Origin: Dokdonella fugitiva
Lineage (GTDB): Bacteria; Pseudomonadota; Gammaproteobacteria; Xanthomonadales; Rhodanobacteraceae
Length of the DNA stretch: 60,223 nt
Direction of reading: 5' to 3'
Assembly: GCF_014138265.1 (NCBI RefSeq)
Contig: NZ_JACGXL010000002.1
Location: 911,737-971,959, forward strand
This document shows positions 21,385 to 31,005 of the stretch, one piece after another. Below the pieces are notes generated by a model. The model did not search any database and had not been told where the DNA came from. It worked only from the letters and a program-made list of their open reading frames with translations. The translations under genes and the position numbers were made by a program. Within the stretch, counting starts at the first letter, position 1. Every line of letters starts with the position of its first letter.

Positions 21385-22326
21385 GTGCCGCTCGCCCGCA
21401 CCGACAATGCCACCACGCTGTTCGCCGAGGGCGCGGTCAGCACGTTGCGGCTGATCGTCTACCTCGCCTGCGCGATCGGCCTCATGGTGCTCGATCATCG
21501 CGGCAACTACCTCGAGTCGCTGCGCCGCACCGGCGGCGTGCTGATCGAACCGGTGTACCGCCTCGCCGCGCTGCCGGCGAACCTCGCGCGCGCGACGCGC
21601 ACCGCCGTCGCGACGCAGGACCAGCTCGCGAGCGAGAACCGCGCGCTGCGCGAACAGCTGCTGTTCGCGCAGGCGCGCCTCAACCGCCTCGACGCGCTGG
21701 TCGCGCAGAACGCGCGCCTCAAGGGCCTGCTCGACGCGCAGAAGAACCTCGGCCTCACCGTGCAGTTCGCGCGCCTCATCAATGTCGACCTCGACCCGTT
21801 CCGCCATCGCATCGTGCTCGACGTCGGCGCGAGCCAGGGCATCGACGTCGGCCAGCCGGTCATCGACGCACAGGGCGTGATGGGGCAGATCGTCGAAGTG
21901 CTGCCGAACAGCTCGATCGCGATGCTGATCACCGACGCGACGCACGCGATCCCGGTCGTGATCGAACGCACCGGCTTGCGCACGATCGCCTACGGCAGCG
22001 GCGCGATCGATGAACTGCAATTGCCGACGATCCCGATCAGCGCCGACGTCAAGGTCGGCGACCGCCTGCTCACCTCGGGGCTCGGCGGGCGCTTCCCGGC
22101 CGGCTTCCCGGTCGGCGAAGTGCGCCAGGTCGGCCAGGACAAGAGCGGCATGTTCATCGCCGCGGTCGCGCAACCGGCAGCGGCGCTCGACCGCAGCAGC
22201 GAAGTGCTGCTGCTGCGCGACCAGCCGCAGCCGTACGGACCGCCCGCGCCGCAGGACGAAGTCGGCCCGCCGTCCGACCTGGCCGGACCCGCGCCGGCCG
22301 CCGCGCCGGGGACGCCGACGCCATGA
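21385..22326 (+). CDS. mreC: Rod-shape-determining protein MreC
   Basis: A 313-residue bitopic membrane protein: one TM (about residues 20-36), a coiled coil (about 75-115, DQLASENRALREQLLFAQAR) and a beta domain with LDVGASQGIDVGQPVIDAQGVMGQI. The C-terminus is Pro/Ala-rich. It links MreB to PBP2. It starts with GTG at 21385; the mreD ATG overlaps its stop. Confidence 0.95.
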   Translation: MPLARTDNATTLFAEGAVSTLRLIVYLACAIGLMVLDHRGNYLESLRRTGGVLIEPVYRLAALPANLARATRTAVATQDQLASENRALREQLLFAQARLNRLDALVAQNARLKGLLDAQKNLGLTVQFARLINVDLDPFRHRIVLDVGASQGIDVGQPVIDAQGVMGQIVEVLPNSSIAMLITDATHAIPVVIERTGLRTIAYGSGAIDELQLPTIPISADVKVGDRLLTSGLGGRFPAGFPVGEVRQVGQDKSGMFIAAVAQPAAALDRSSEVLLLRDQPQPYGPPAPQDEVGPPSDLAGPAPAAAPGTPTP

Positions 22327-22811
22327 GTCGCCTGCGCGCTCGCACCTGGCTGTTCGCCGGCAGCATCGTCTGCGCGTTCCTGCTGCAGCTGATGCCGTTG
22401 CCGCCGCTGCTCGAACCGCTCAAGCCGTACTGGATCGGCCTCGTCCTCGTGTACTGGGCGATCGAGACGCCCGAGCGCGTCGGCCTCGGCTTCGCGTTCC
22501 TGCTCGGCGTCTCGGCCGACCTGCTCGTCGGCGAGCTGCTCGGCGAGCAGGCGCTGCGCCTGCTCGTGATCGCGTTCATCGTGCTGCGCTTCCGCGCGCG
22601 CCTGCGCTTCTTCCCGGTCTGGCAGCAGGCGCTCGCGGTGCTCGCGCTGCTGCTCAACGATCGCATCGTCATGCTGATGGCGCGCGGGTTCTCCGGCGAG
22701 CCGATGCCGCCTTCGTCGTTCTGGTTGGCGCCGCTGACCGGCATGCTCGCGTGGCCGTTCGTGTTCCTGCTGTTCGACGACCTGCGCGCCCGCCTGCGCG
22801 CGCACGAATGA
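22323..22811 (+). CDS. mreD: Rod-shape-determining protein MreD
   Basis: A 162-residue inner-membrane protein with about five hydrophobic helices (LFAGSIVCAFLLQLMPLPP, YWIGLVLVYWAI, GLGFAFLLGVSADLLVGELLG). It overlaps the mreC stop by 4 bases (ATGA) and precedes mrdA by 13 bases. It is the membrane scaffold partner of MreC. Confidence 0.93.
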   Translation: MSRLRARTWLFAGSIVCAFLLQLMPLPPLLEPLKPYWIGLVLVYWAIETPERVGLGFAFLLGVSADLLVGELLGEQALRLLVIAFIVLRFRARLRFFPVWQQALAVLALLLNDRIVMLMARGFSGEPMPPSSFWLAPLTGMLAWPFVFLLFDDLRARLRAHE

Positions 22812-22824
22812 CGGCGGCCGATCG

Positions 22825-24744
22825 ATGCGCATGCGCCGCTCCCGCGTTCGTGAAGGCCGTTACAAGCCGCTGAAGGAAGCGCGCCACGAGGAGGCGCTGT
22901 TCCGCCGGCGCGCGCTCGCCGGCTTCCTCATCATCGTCGCCTGCCTGGTCGCGCTCGGCGTGCGCTTCTCGTTCCTGCAGATCGAGCGGCACGACGAGTT
23001 CAGCGCTCGCTCGGAGGCGAACCGCGTGCTAACGCGGCCGCTCGCGCCCGCGCGCGGCCTCATCTACGACCGCAACGGCGTGCTGCTCGCCGAGAACGTC
23101 GCTGCGTTCCGCCTCGAGATCACGCCCGAGCAGGTGCACGACCTGCCGGCGACGATCGCGCGCCTCGGCGAGGTCGTGCCGATCAGCGACGACGACGTCG
23201 AGCGCTTCAACGCGTTGCGCAAGAGCAAGCGTTCGTACGAGGGCACGCCGATCCGCCTCAAGCTCTCGGAAGAGGAGATCGCGAAGTTCTCGGTCAACCG
23301 CTGGGCCTTCCCTGGCGTCGACGTCGTGCCGTACCTGACCCGCTCGTACCCGCTCGGCGAGGAATTCGCGCACACGGTCGGCTACGTCGGACGCATCGAC
23401 GAGGCCGACCTCGGCAAACTCGACAAGGGCGACTACGCCGGCACCACGCACGTCGGCAAGACCGGCATCGAGCGCTACTACGAGGATCGCCTGCACGGCG
23501 AGGTCGGCTACGAGAAGATCGAGGTCAACGCCGACCACCGGCCGATCGGCGAGCCGCTCGGCCGCGTCGCACCGAAGCCGGGCGAGAACCTCTACCTGAG
23601 CATCGATGCACGCCTGCAGGAAGCGACCGAGGCCGCGTTCGAGGGCCGCGCCGGCGCTGCGGTCGCGATCGATCCGCGCACCGGCGAAGTGCTCGCGATG
23701 GTCAGCGTGCCGAGCTTCGATCCGAACCTGTTCGTCAACGGCATCGCGAGCGTCGACTACGCCGCGCTGCTCGACGCCGAGGACAAGCCGCTGCTGAACC
23801 GCCTGCTGCGCGGCAACTACGCGCCGGGCTCGACGATGAAGCCGTTCGTCGGCCTCGGTGGCCTCGAGCTCGGCCTGCGCCGTCCCGAGGACACGGTGCT
23901 GTCGACCGGCGAGTTCTTCATACCCGGCCAGTCGCGCGCGTATCGCGACGACGTCCGCGGCGGCCAGGGCCGCGTCGACCTCGTGCAGGCGATCGCCAAG
24001 TCGGTCAACACGTATTTCTATTCGCTCGCGCTCGACATGGGCATCGACCGCTTCAGCGGCTTCATGAGCCGCTTCGGTTTCGGCCAGCCGACCGGCATCG
24101 ACCTCATGGGCGAGGGCAGCGGCGTGCTGCCGTCGCGCGAGTGGAAACGCGGGCGTTTCAACCAGGCGTGGTATCCGGGCGAAACGGTGATCGCGGGCAT
24201 CGGCCAGGGCTACTGGGTGGTCACGCCGCTGCAGCTCGCCAACGCGGTGTCGACGCTCGCCGCGCGCGGCGTGCCGCACACGCCGCACCTGTTGCGTGCG
24301 GTGCAGCGCGGCGTCGATGCGCGGATCGAGCCGCTGCCGCCCGCGCCGCCGCGCAAGAACGTGATCGAGCGCGCGGCGAACTGGGCGTCGGTGCAGCAGG
24401 GCATGCAGGAAGTCGTGCGCAGCGGCACCGCGCGCGGCATCGACGCGGGCTTCCCGTATCCGATCGCGGGCAAGACCGGCACGGCCGAACGCTATTCGCG
24501 CACCGGCACCGAATGGACGAGCATCAGCGCGAGCCCGATCGAGCGCCACCAGGTGCTGTTCGAGGCGTTCACGCCGGCGGACGACGCGCGCATCGCGGTG
24601 ATCGTCGCGCTCGAAGCGGGCCGCAGCGGTGCGCACGACGCCGCACCGATCGCGCGCAAGATCCTCGACGCGTGGCTGCCCGGCGACCAGCAGCGCCAGG
24701 CCGAGCGCGTCGCCGGCGGCGGTGAAGGAGCGGCATCGCCGTGA
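22825..24744 (+). CDS. mrdA: Penicillin-binding protein 2 (elongation transpeptidase)
   Basis: A 639-residue class B PBP cross-linking wall during elongation. Cytoplasmic tail 1-30, TM about 31-50, then the periplasmic dimerisation domain (PLAPARGLIYDRNGVLLAEN). The transpeptidase domain has catalytic Ser336 and Lys339 in GSTMKP, SVNTYF as SxN and GKTGTAE as KTG. It needs RodA, whose gene overlaps its stop by 4 bases (GTGA). Confidence 0.97.
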   Translation: MRMRRSRVREGRYKPLKEARHEEALFRRRALAGFLIIVACLVALGVRFSFLQIERHDEFSARSEANRVLTRPLAPARGLIYDRNGVLLAENVAAFRLEITPEQVHDLPATIARLGEVVPISDDDVERFNALRKSKRSYEGTPIRLKLSEEEIAKFSVNRWAFPGVDVVPYLTRSYPLGEEFAHTVGYVGRIDEADLGKLDKGDYAGTTHVGKTGIERYYEDRLHGEVGYEKIEVNADHRPIGEPLGRVAPKPGENLYLSIDARLQEATEAAFEGRAGAAVAIDPRTGEVLAMVSVPSFDPNLFVNGIASVDYAALLDAEDKPLLNRLLRGNYAPGSTMKPFVGLGGLELGLRRPEDTVLSTGEFFIPGQSRAYRDDVRGGQGRVDLVQAIAKSVNTYFYSLALDMGIDRFSGFMSRFGFGQPTGIDLMGEGSGVLPSREWKRGRFNQAWYPGETVIAGIGQGYWVVTPLQLANAVSTLAARGVPHTPHLLRAVQRGVDARIEPLPPAPPRKNVIERAANWASVQQGMQEVVRSGTARGIDAGFPYPIAGKTGTAERYSRTGTEWTSISASPIERHQVLFEAFTPADDARIAVIVALEAGRSGAHDAAPIARKILDAWLPGDQQRQAERVAGGGEGAASP

Positions 24745-25859
24745 TCGACGAACTCTTCCATGAATGGCGCCATCGCCTGATGTCGATGTGGCGCAAACCG
24801 CGTCTGGACCTGCCGCTGCTCGGTGCGCTGCTGCTGCTCATGGGCATCGGCCTGGCGACGCTGTACAGCGCGAGCGACCTCGATCGCAGCCAGGTGATCT
24901 CGCAGGCGCTGCGCTTCATGCTCGGCCTGCTGCTGATGACGGTGATCGCGCGCGTACCGCCGCTGACCTTGCGCAACTGGACGCCGTGGCTGTACGCGGC
25001 GAGCGTCGTGCTGCTGGTGATCGTCGTGATCCACGGCGAGGGACGCGGCGCGAACCGCTGGCTCGACCTGCGCATCGTCCGCTTCCAGCCGTCCGAGCTG
25101 CTCAAGCTGACGATGCCGATGATGATCGCGTGGTACCTCAACGGCCGGCCGCTGCCGCCAGGCTGGATCACGCTCGGCGCCGCCGGCGCGCTGATCGCCG
25201 TGCCCGCGGCGCTGATCGCCAAGCAGCCCGACCTCGGCACCGCGCTGCTGATCGTCGCGAGCGGCGCGTTCGGCATCTTCCTGTCCGGCCTCGCCTGGTG
25301 GCGCATCGGCGCGCTGCTCGCCGCGTTCGCGGGCGTCGTGCCGGTCGCCTGGCATTTCCTGCACGACTACCAGAAGAACCGCGTGCTCACGCTGCTCGAC
25401 CCCGAGGCCGATCCCCTCGGCAACGGCTGGCACATCATCCAGTCGAAGATCGCCGTCGGCTCGGGCGGCCTGTGGGGCAAGGGCTGGCACCACGGCACGC
25501 AGTCGCGCCTGGAGTTCCTGCCCGAACACACGACCGACTTCATCTTCTCGGTGTTCGCCGAGGAGTGGGGCCTCGTCGGCGTGCTGCTGCTGCTCGCGCT
25601 GTACATCTTCATCATCGCGCGCTGCCTGTGGATCGCCGCCGAGGCGAAGGACACCTACGCGCGCCTGCTCGCGGGCGCGATCAGCATGTCGCTGTTCGTC
25701 TACGTGATGGTCAACGGCGGCATGATCACCGGCATGCTGCCGGTGGTCGGCGTGCCGCTGCCGCTCGTGAGCTACGGCGGCACGTCGGCGGTATCGCTGC
25801 TGGCGGGCTTCGGCGTGCTCATGTCGATCCACGCGCACCGCAAGGTGCTGGCCAATTGA
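24741..25859 (+). CDS. rodA: Rod-shape SEDS glycosyltransferase RodA
   Basis: A 372-residue polytopic SEDS peptidoglycan glycosyltransferase, about ten helices. Motifs: NRWLDLRIVRFQPSEL, AKQPDLGTALLI (catalytic Asp region), GSGGLWGKGW, PEHTTDFIFSVFAEEWG and PLPLVSYGGTS. It starts with GTG at 24741, sharing GTGA with the end of mrdA, so the pair is translationally coupled. Confidence 0.97.
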   Translation: MIDELFHEWRHRLMSMWRKPRLDLPLLGALLLLMGIGLATLYSASDLDRSQVISQALRFMLGLLLMTVIARVPPLTLRNWTPWLYAASVVLLVIVVIHGEGRGANRWLDLRIVRFQPSELLKLTMPMMIAWYLNGRPLPPGWITLGAAGALIAVPAALIAKQPDLGTALLIVASGAFGIFLSGLAWWRIGALLAAFAGVVPVAWHFLHDYQKNRVLTLLDPEADPLGNGWHIIQSKIAVGSGGLWGKGWHHGTQSRLEFLPEHTTDFIFSVFAEEWGLVGVLLLLALYIFIIARCLWIAAEAKDTYARLLAGAISMSLFVYVMVNGGMITGMLPVVGVPLPLVSYGGTSAVSLLAGFGVLMSIHAHRKVLAN

Positions 25860-25971
25860 CGGGCGCCGCGCGGACGGGCACCTTCGCGTCCCTTCCCGCG
25901 AGAGCGTCCCGGCGGCGTGCGCGCCCGCGAACGCCGGTCCGGATAGGATCGCCGCATCGGAGCTGCCGCAC

Positions 25972-26733
25972 ATGAGCGACACCGCGAACGATCATTCGCG
26001 CAAGGATATCGACTATCACGAGGCGATCGCGGCCGAGTACGACCGAGTCGTCGTGGCGCCGCGGCGCGCGAGCATCGATGCGCTGTTCGCACCGCTGTCG
26101 GCGCGGATCCCGCGCGGCGCGCGCATGCTCGACCTCGGCACCGGCACGGGGCACATGCTCGAACGCTACGCCGGCCGCTTCGACGACGTCGTCGCGGTCG
26201 ACCACAGCGACGCGATGCTCGCGTTCGCGCGCGAGGCGATGCGCCGGCGCGGCTGGTCGCACGTGCGCTTCGTCGACGCCGACGCGACGTCGTTCCTGCG
26301 CGACGACGACGGCCGCTACGACCTCGTTACCTGCGTCGGCTTCCTGCACCACCTGCTCGCCGAACAGCGCGTCGCGATCTTCCGCGGAGTGCGCGACCGC
26401 CTCGCCGGCGACGGCCTGCTGGTGATCGCCGAACCGATCGAGACCGATCGGCGCGAGCCGCCGGCGATCGAATGGTGGAACCGGGCCTACCGGCGCCGTC
26501 CCGAGGAGTACCGCGTGCACGCGGAGGATCCCGACGAGGCGCCGTTGCCGCGCGAGCAGCTGCATCGCGAATTCACCGACGCAGGGCTCGCGGTCGTCGC
26601 GGACGGCAGCGGCTGGGAAGTTTTTCCGCGCCCCGGCCTCGCGCCGATGCTGAACCGCTGGGCGATCCGCGCGCTGCACGCGGGATTCGGCGCCGGCGGC
26701 CCCGTCTACTGGGCCTGCTGCCGGCGCGCGTGA
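25972..26733 (+). CDS. Class I SAM-dependent methyltransferase
   Basis: A 253-residue Rossmann-fold methyltransferase. Motif I is MLDLGTGTGHML, motif II VVAVDHSDAML, motif III region RFVDADATSFL and motif IV YDLVTCVGFLHHL. The substrate is unknown. It lies 112 bases after rodA; its place in the elongation cluster is not typical, so it looks like an accessory insertion. The C-terminal HAGFGAGGPVYWACCRRA is Cys-containing. Confidence 0.88.
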   Translation: MSDTANDHSRKDIDYHEAIAAEYDRVVVAPRRASIDALFAPLSARIPRGARMLDLGTGTGHMLERYAGRFDDVVAVDHSDAMLAFAREAMRRRGWSHVRFVDADATSFLRDDDGRYDLVTCVGFLHHLLAEQRVAIFRGVRDRLAGDGLLVIAEPIETDRREPPAIEWWNRAYRRRPEEYRVHAEDPDEAPLPREQLHREFTDAGLAVVADGSGWEVFPRPGLAPMLNRWAIRALHAGFGAGGPVYWACCRRA

Positions 26734-26764
26734 TCGGCGCGCCGGCGCGTGCCGGCGGCGTCGT

Positions 26765-27241
26765 TCAGAGGCAGTGCGTGAGGCCGTCGTAGACCGACAA
26801 CGTCGTGCCGGGCAACGGCGTGTGCAGCGGATCGTCGCCGGCGAGCCCCGCGAGCAGCGCGTCGATCGTCGTGTGCGGCGCGACCGGGATCGGGCATTGC
26901 CAGGTCGGCTGCAGCACCTCGATGCGGCCGGTGGTCGGCACGATCTCCTCGCTGCTCGCGGCGAACGACCAGACGCAGCCGCCGATGCGGCCCGAGCCGC
27001 GCTGCACCGAGCATTCGAATCGCAGCGACGCGATGTTGCTGAAGTCGCCTTCGCAGAACGTATCGCCGCAGACGTCGTCGAAGCCGGTCGCGAGCCGCGC
27101 GCGCAACGAGTACCACGCCTCGTACTGGGCGTCGGTCGTGAAATATCCGTAAGGGTCGGTGTACTGCGTGCGCGCCGTCGATTGCGCGGAAGCGACGCTG
27201 GTGAACATGGCGACGGCGACGAAAAGCACGTGGCGAAGCAT
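26765..27241 (-). CDS. Secreted Cys-containing protein of unknown function
   Basis: A 158-residue exported protein: signal peptide MLRHVLFVAVAMFTSVASA, then YTDPYGYFTTDAQYEAWYSLRARL and FDDVCGDTFCEGDF. It has six Cys in the mature part (VCG, FCE, ECS, GCV, QCP, HCL), suggesting three disulfides. GGAGGA precedes the ATG at 27241. It faces opposite to its neighbours inside the elongation cluster. I recall similar proteins in Lysobacterales but no function. Confidence 0.75.
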   Translation of the reverse strand: MLRHVLFVAVAMFTSVASAQSTARTQYTDPYGYFTTDAQYEAWYSLRARLATGFDDVCGDTFCEGDFSNIASLRFECSVQRGSGRIGGCVWSFAASSEEIVPTTGRIEVLQPTWQCPIPVAPHTTIDALLAGLAGDDPLHTPLPGTTLSVYDGLTHCL

Positions 27242-27450
27242 GGGGATCCTCCGTGGATGCGGTCGTTCGCGCGCGCCGACCCTATGGACGGCGCGGAACG
27301 GGCGCCAGATTGCCGATCGCGAGCGCCGACGGCTGTGGCGCGACATCGTCGTCGCTTGTGCGAAATCCGGCGCGCGCGGCGCGGGAAAGCGGCGATGCCG
27401 CGCGTGCAGGCAGTAGGGCGCGCGCGCGACAACCTGCTAGAGTACGGCGC

Positions 27451-28455
27451 ATGCAGGCATGGCTTCGCGCCGCAGGCGCTCATCTGGTCCTCGTGTCGAT
27501 CTGCCTGCTGGGCGCCGGTCGCGGTGCCGTCGCCGCCGACGATCCCGCTGCCGAGCAACGCGCGTTCGCCGCAGAGGTCGCGCACGACGGCGGGCCGTCC
27601 GAAGCCGCCGTGCTCGCGACGCTCGCCGGCGCCAAGGTGCAGCAGTCGATCCTCGATGCGATCGCGCGACCCGCCGAGGCGACCAAGCCGTGGAGCGAGT
27701 ACGCGCCGATCTTCCTCACCGACAAGCGCATCGACGACGGCGTCGCGTTCTACCGCGCCAACCGCGAACTGCTCGAGCGCGTCGGCAAGGAGTACGGCGT
27801 CGCGCCCGAGTTCGTCGTCGCGATCATCGGCGTGGAGACCAGCTACGGCGCGATCACCGGCAAGTACCGCGTGCTCGACGCGCTGTCGACGCTCGCATTC
27901 CACTATCCGCCGCGCGGCAAGTTCTTCCGCGGCGAGCTCAAGCAGCTGTTCCTGCTCGGCGACACCCACCTCGCCTATCCGATCGACGCGTTGCGCGGCT
28001 CGTACGCGGGCGCGATGGGCTGGGGCCAGTTCATGCCGACGAGCATCGCGAAGTGGGCGAAGGACGAGGACGGCGACGGCCGCATCGATCTCTGGAGTTC
28101 GCTGCCCGACATCACCGCGAGCATCGCCAACTATTTCGCCGACCACGGCTGGCAGCAGGGCCAGCCGGTCGCGGTGCGCGCGCAGCCTGCGGCCGACGCG
28201 CGCGTACTGCCCGATCCCGGCCTCGATCCGGTCTATCCGCTGCAGCAGATGGAAGCCTGGGGCTACGCACCGCTCGAGCGCGTCGATGCCGACACGCTCT
28301 CGACCCTGCTCAAGCTCGACGGCGATCGCGGTCCCGAATACTGGCTCGTGTTCGGCAACTTCCGCGCGATCACGCGCTACAACAAGAGCCCGCTCTACGC
28401 GATGGCGGTGTTCCAGCTCGCGCAAGCGATCGCGCGTGGGGCGGCGACGCCGTGA
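27451..28455 (+). CDS. mltB: Membrane-bound lytic murein transglycosylase B-type
   Basis: A 334-residue exported transglycosylase cutting glycan strands to 1,6-anhydro ends. Signal peptide about 1-29, no lipobox Cys, so probably periplasmic, unlike E. coli MltB. Catalytic Glu129 is in GVETSYGAITGKYRVLDALSTL. SYAGAMGWGQFMPTSIAKWAKDEDGDGRIDLW carries the substrate groove and a calcium-binding-like loop. rlpA overlaps its stop (GTGA). Confidence 0.95.
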   Translation: MQAWLRAAGAHLVLVSICLLGAGRGAVAADDPAAEQRAFAAEVAHDGGPSEAAVLATLAGAKVQQSILDAIARPAEATKPWSEYAPIFLTDKRIDDGVAFYRANRELLERVGKEYGVAPEFVVAIIGVETSYGAITGKYRVLDALSTLAFHYPPRGKFFRGELKQLFLLGDTHLAYPIDALRGSYAGAMGWGQFMPTSIAKWAKDEDGDGRIDLWSSLPDITASIANYFADHGWQQGQPVAVRAQPAADARVLPDPGLDPVYPLQQMEAWGYAPLERVDADTLSTLLKLDGDRGPEYWLVFGNFRAITRYNKSPLYAMAVFQLAQAIARGAATP

Positions 28456-29453
28456 AGCGCACGCGTGCCGTCGCCTGCGCGGGGCTCTGCCTCGCGCTCG
28501 CGGCCTGCGCCGGGCATCGTCCGCGCGAGAACGCGGGCGCGTCGCGGCCGCCCTCGCGCGACGCGTCGCGGCTGCCGCCGGACACGGCGCGGCCGCAAGC
28601 GGAGCGCTACGCGCAGAACGCCGACGACGGTCCCGCGGCGCCGCCGATCGACGTCAGCAAGATCCCCGAGCCGGTGCCCAAGGCGGAGCCGCGCTCGCGC
28701 TACGGCAACAAGGACAGCTACAGCGTGCTCGGCCGCACCTATCGCGTGCTGCCCGATTCGCGCGGCTACGTCGAGCGCGGTATCGCCTCGTGGTACGGCA
28801 ACAAGTTTCACGGCTACATGACGTCGTCGTTCGAGCCGTACGACATGTACGCGTTCACCGCCGCGCACAAGACGCTGCCGCTGCCGAGCTACGCGCGCGT
28901 GACCAACCTCGACAACGGCAAGAGCGTGGTCGTGCGCATCAACGACCGCGGGCCGTTCCACGAGGACCGCATCATCGATCTGTCGTACGCGGCCGCGGTG
29001 AAGATCGGCGTCTGGCCCAAAGGCACCGGCCGCGTCGAGGTGCGCGCGCTCGATCCGGACCATCCCGACGAGCTGCCGCCGTCGCGCGTCGCCAGCGCGC
29101 CGCCGCCGCAACGACGCGCGCTCGGGCCGGTGCCGCCGCCGGTCGCGCGCTCGGCAACGGTGGCGTCCGCGCCCGCCGCGCCGGCTCGCGCAGCGAGCGC
29201 CGATCCTGCGGCCGCGCCGCGCATCTACCTGCAGCTCGCCTCGTTCGGCGAGCGCGCCAATGCGGAGCGCGCGCTCGAGCACGCGAGGCGTGCGGGCCTC
29301 GACCAGGTCGGCATCGAGTCGGTCGCGGTGGCCGGTCGCACCGTGCACCGCCTGCGCATCGGTCCGCTCGCCGACGTCGAAGCGGCCGATGCGCTGAGCG
29401 CGCGCATCGAGCGGCTCGGCTTCGGCGCGCCACGCGTCGCGATCGAGCACTGA
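28452..29453 (+). CDS. rlpA: RlpA-like septal lytic transglycosylase lipoprotein
   Basis: A 333-residue outer-membrane lipoprotein. Signal with lipobox LAAC at about residue 19, then Pro/Ala-rich linker, double-psi beta-barrel (GIASWYGNKFHGYMTSSFEPYDMY, VRINDRGPFHEDRIIDLS) and a C-terminal SPOR domain (IYLQLASFGERANAERAL). SPOR binds denuded glycan at the septum; RlpA cuts it. It starts with GTG at 28452 overlapping mltB. Confidence 0.93.
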   Translation: MKRTRAVACAGLCLALAACAGHRPRENAGASRPPSRDASRLPPDTARPQAERYAQNADDGPAAPPIDVSKIPEPVPKAEPRSRYGNKDSYSVLGRTYRVLPDSRGYVERGIASWYGNKFHGYMTSSFEPYDMYAFTAAHKTLPLPSYARVTNLDNGKSVVVRINDRGPFHEDRIIDLSYAAAVKIGVWPKGTGRVEVRALDPDHPDELPPSRVASAPPPQRRALGPVPPPVARSATVASAPAAPARAASADPAAAPRIYLQLASFGERANAERALEHARRAGLDQVGIESVAVAGRTVHRLRIGPLADVEAADALSARIERLGFGAPRVAIEH

Positions 29454-29562
29454 GCGCCGTTTCGCCTGAACGGTTCGCATCCGTGGCCGCAATTCGCCCG
29501 TGTATTGCCCGACGCGCTCTGCGACAATCGGGGCTTTGTTGTTAGCCGGACCCGACCCCGCG

Positions 29563-30870
29563 ATGAAGCTGCCGTTTCTGTTCGCCCCTGCCGTCCTCCT
29601 CGCCCTCGCCGGCGTTGCCGTGCACGCCGATCCGCCCGCGCCCGCCGCGCAGGCACCCGCCGCGACACCCGCATTGCCGACGCCGCAGCCGGTCGCAAAA
29701 CCCGCGCCGGCGACGCCCGTGCCAGGCGCGACCGGCGCCGGTCCGACGCCGCCGGCACCGGCGATCGACGCGAAAAGCTGGGTGCTCATGGACTACGCGA
29801 GCGGCCAGGTGCTCGCCGAAAGCAACATGGACCAGCGCGTCGCGCCCGCGTCGATCACCAAGGTGATGACGTCGTACGTGGTCTCGGCCGAGATGGCGCA
29901 GGGCAAGATCCACCTCGACGACGAGGTGTTCATCAGCGAGCGCGCATGGCGCTCCGGCGGCGCCGGCACCGACGGTTCGACGAGCTTCCTGCAGCTCAAC
30001 AGCAAGGTGCCGCTGAAGGACCTGCTGTACGGGATGATCATCCAGTCCGGCAACGACGCCGCGATCGCGCTGGCCGAGCACACCGCGGGTTCGGAAGAAA
30101 CGTTCGCCCAGCTCATGAACCAGTACGCGGCGAAGATCGGCATGACCGGTACGCACTACGTCGACGCGAGCGGTCTGCCCAATCCCGACCACTACACGAC
30201 CGCGCACGACGTCGCGCTGCTCTCGCGCGCGCTGATCCACGATTTCCCCGAGGAGTACAAGATCTACGCGATCAAGGACTTCGAGTGGAACGGCATCAAG
30301 CAGCACAACCGCAACACGCTGCTCTGGCGCGACGAGACCGTCGACGGCATCAAGACCGGCCACACCTCGGAGGCGGGCTTCTGCCTCGCGACGTCGGCCA
30401 AGCGTGGCGACCAGCGCCTCGTCGCGGTCGTCATGGGCGCGCCGAGCGAGAAGCAGCGTGCCGACGACAACCAGGAACTGCTCAACTACGGCTTCCGCTT
30501 CTTCGAGACGAAGAAGCTGTACGCGGCGAACACGCCGCTGGCGACGCCGGAACTGTGGAAGGGCGCGGTCGCGAACCTGCCGCTCGGCGTCGCCGAGGAC
30601 GTGCTCGTGACGTTCCCGCACGGGCGCTACAACGAACTCAAGGCGAGCCTCGACATGCCCTCGCGCCTGGTCGCGCCGATCGGCAAGGGCAAGCAGGTCG
30701 GCACGCTCAAGGTGCAGCTCGACGACAAGGTGCTCGTGCAGCGCCCGCTCGTCGCGCTCGACGAGGGCGGCGAGGGCGGCTTCTTCAAGCGCCTGAGCGA
30801 CGGCGCCTGGATGTGGTTCAAGGGCGACGCGGGCGCGAACGTGTCGGCGGCGGCGCCGAAGGGCAACTGA
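29563..30870 (+). CDS. D-alanyl-D-alanine carboxypeptidase (PBP5/6 type)
   Basis: A 435-residue periplasmic carboxypeptidase trimming pentapeptides. Signal peptide about 1-21, then a long Pro/Ala linker (22-66), unusual for PBP5. Catalytic Ser97 and Lys100 lie in SITKVM, SGN in IQSGNDAA, KTG in GIKTGHT. A C-terminal beta domain and an amphipathic end (FFKRLSDGAWMWFKGD) probably anchor it to the membrane. It precedes ybeD as in the E. coli dacA-ybeD-lipB order. Confidence 0.95.
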   Translation: MKLPFLFAPAVLLALAGVAVHADPPAPAAQAPAATPALPTPQPVAKPAPATPVPGATGAGPTPPAPAIDAKSWVLMDYASGQVLAESNMDQRVAPASITKVMTSYVVSAEMAQGKIHLDDEVFISERAWRSGGAGTDGSTSFLQLNSKVPLKDLLYGMIIQSGNDAAIALAEHTAGSEETFAQLMNQYAAKIGMTGTHYVDASGLPNPDHYTTAHDVALLSRALIHDFPEEYKIYAIKDFEWNGIKQHNRNTLLWRDETVDGIKTGHTSEAGFCLATSAKRGDQRLVAVVMGAPSEKQRADDNQELLNYGFRFFETKKLYAANTPLATPELWKGAVANLPLGVAEDVLVTFPHGRYNELKASLDMPSRLVAPIGKGKQVGTLKVQLDDKVLVQRPLVALDEGGEGGFFKRLSDGAWMWFKGDAGANVSAAAPKGN

Positions 30871-30926
30871 ACCCTGTCCCGCGGCGTTGAAAACCGCCGC
30901 GGGCGCCGTCATTTCACGGGCATGGA

Positions 30927-30955
30927 CGAAGCGCCGCACACGATGCGGCGCTTCG
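30927..30955 (+). terminator. Probable terminator-like hairpin between dac and ybeD
   Basis: CGAAGCGCCGCA (30927-30938) pairs perfectly with TGCGGCGCTTCG (30944-30955) around CACGA. A short CGTTT follows, so the U-tract is weak. It may end or attenuate dac transcripts. Confidence 0.5.
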
Positions 30956-31005
30956 CGTTTGGCGCGCCGCGAAGGCCGCGCTTGCCCCGACATCACGGAT
31001 CACCG

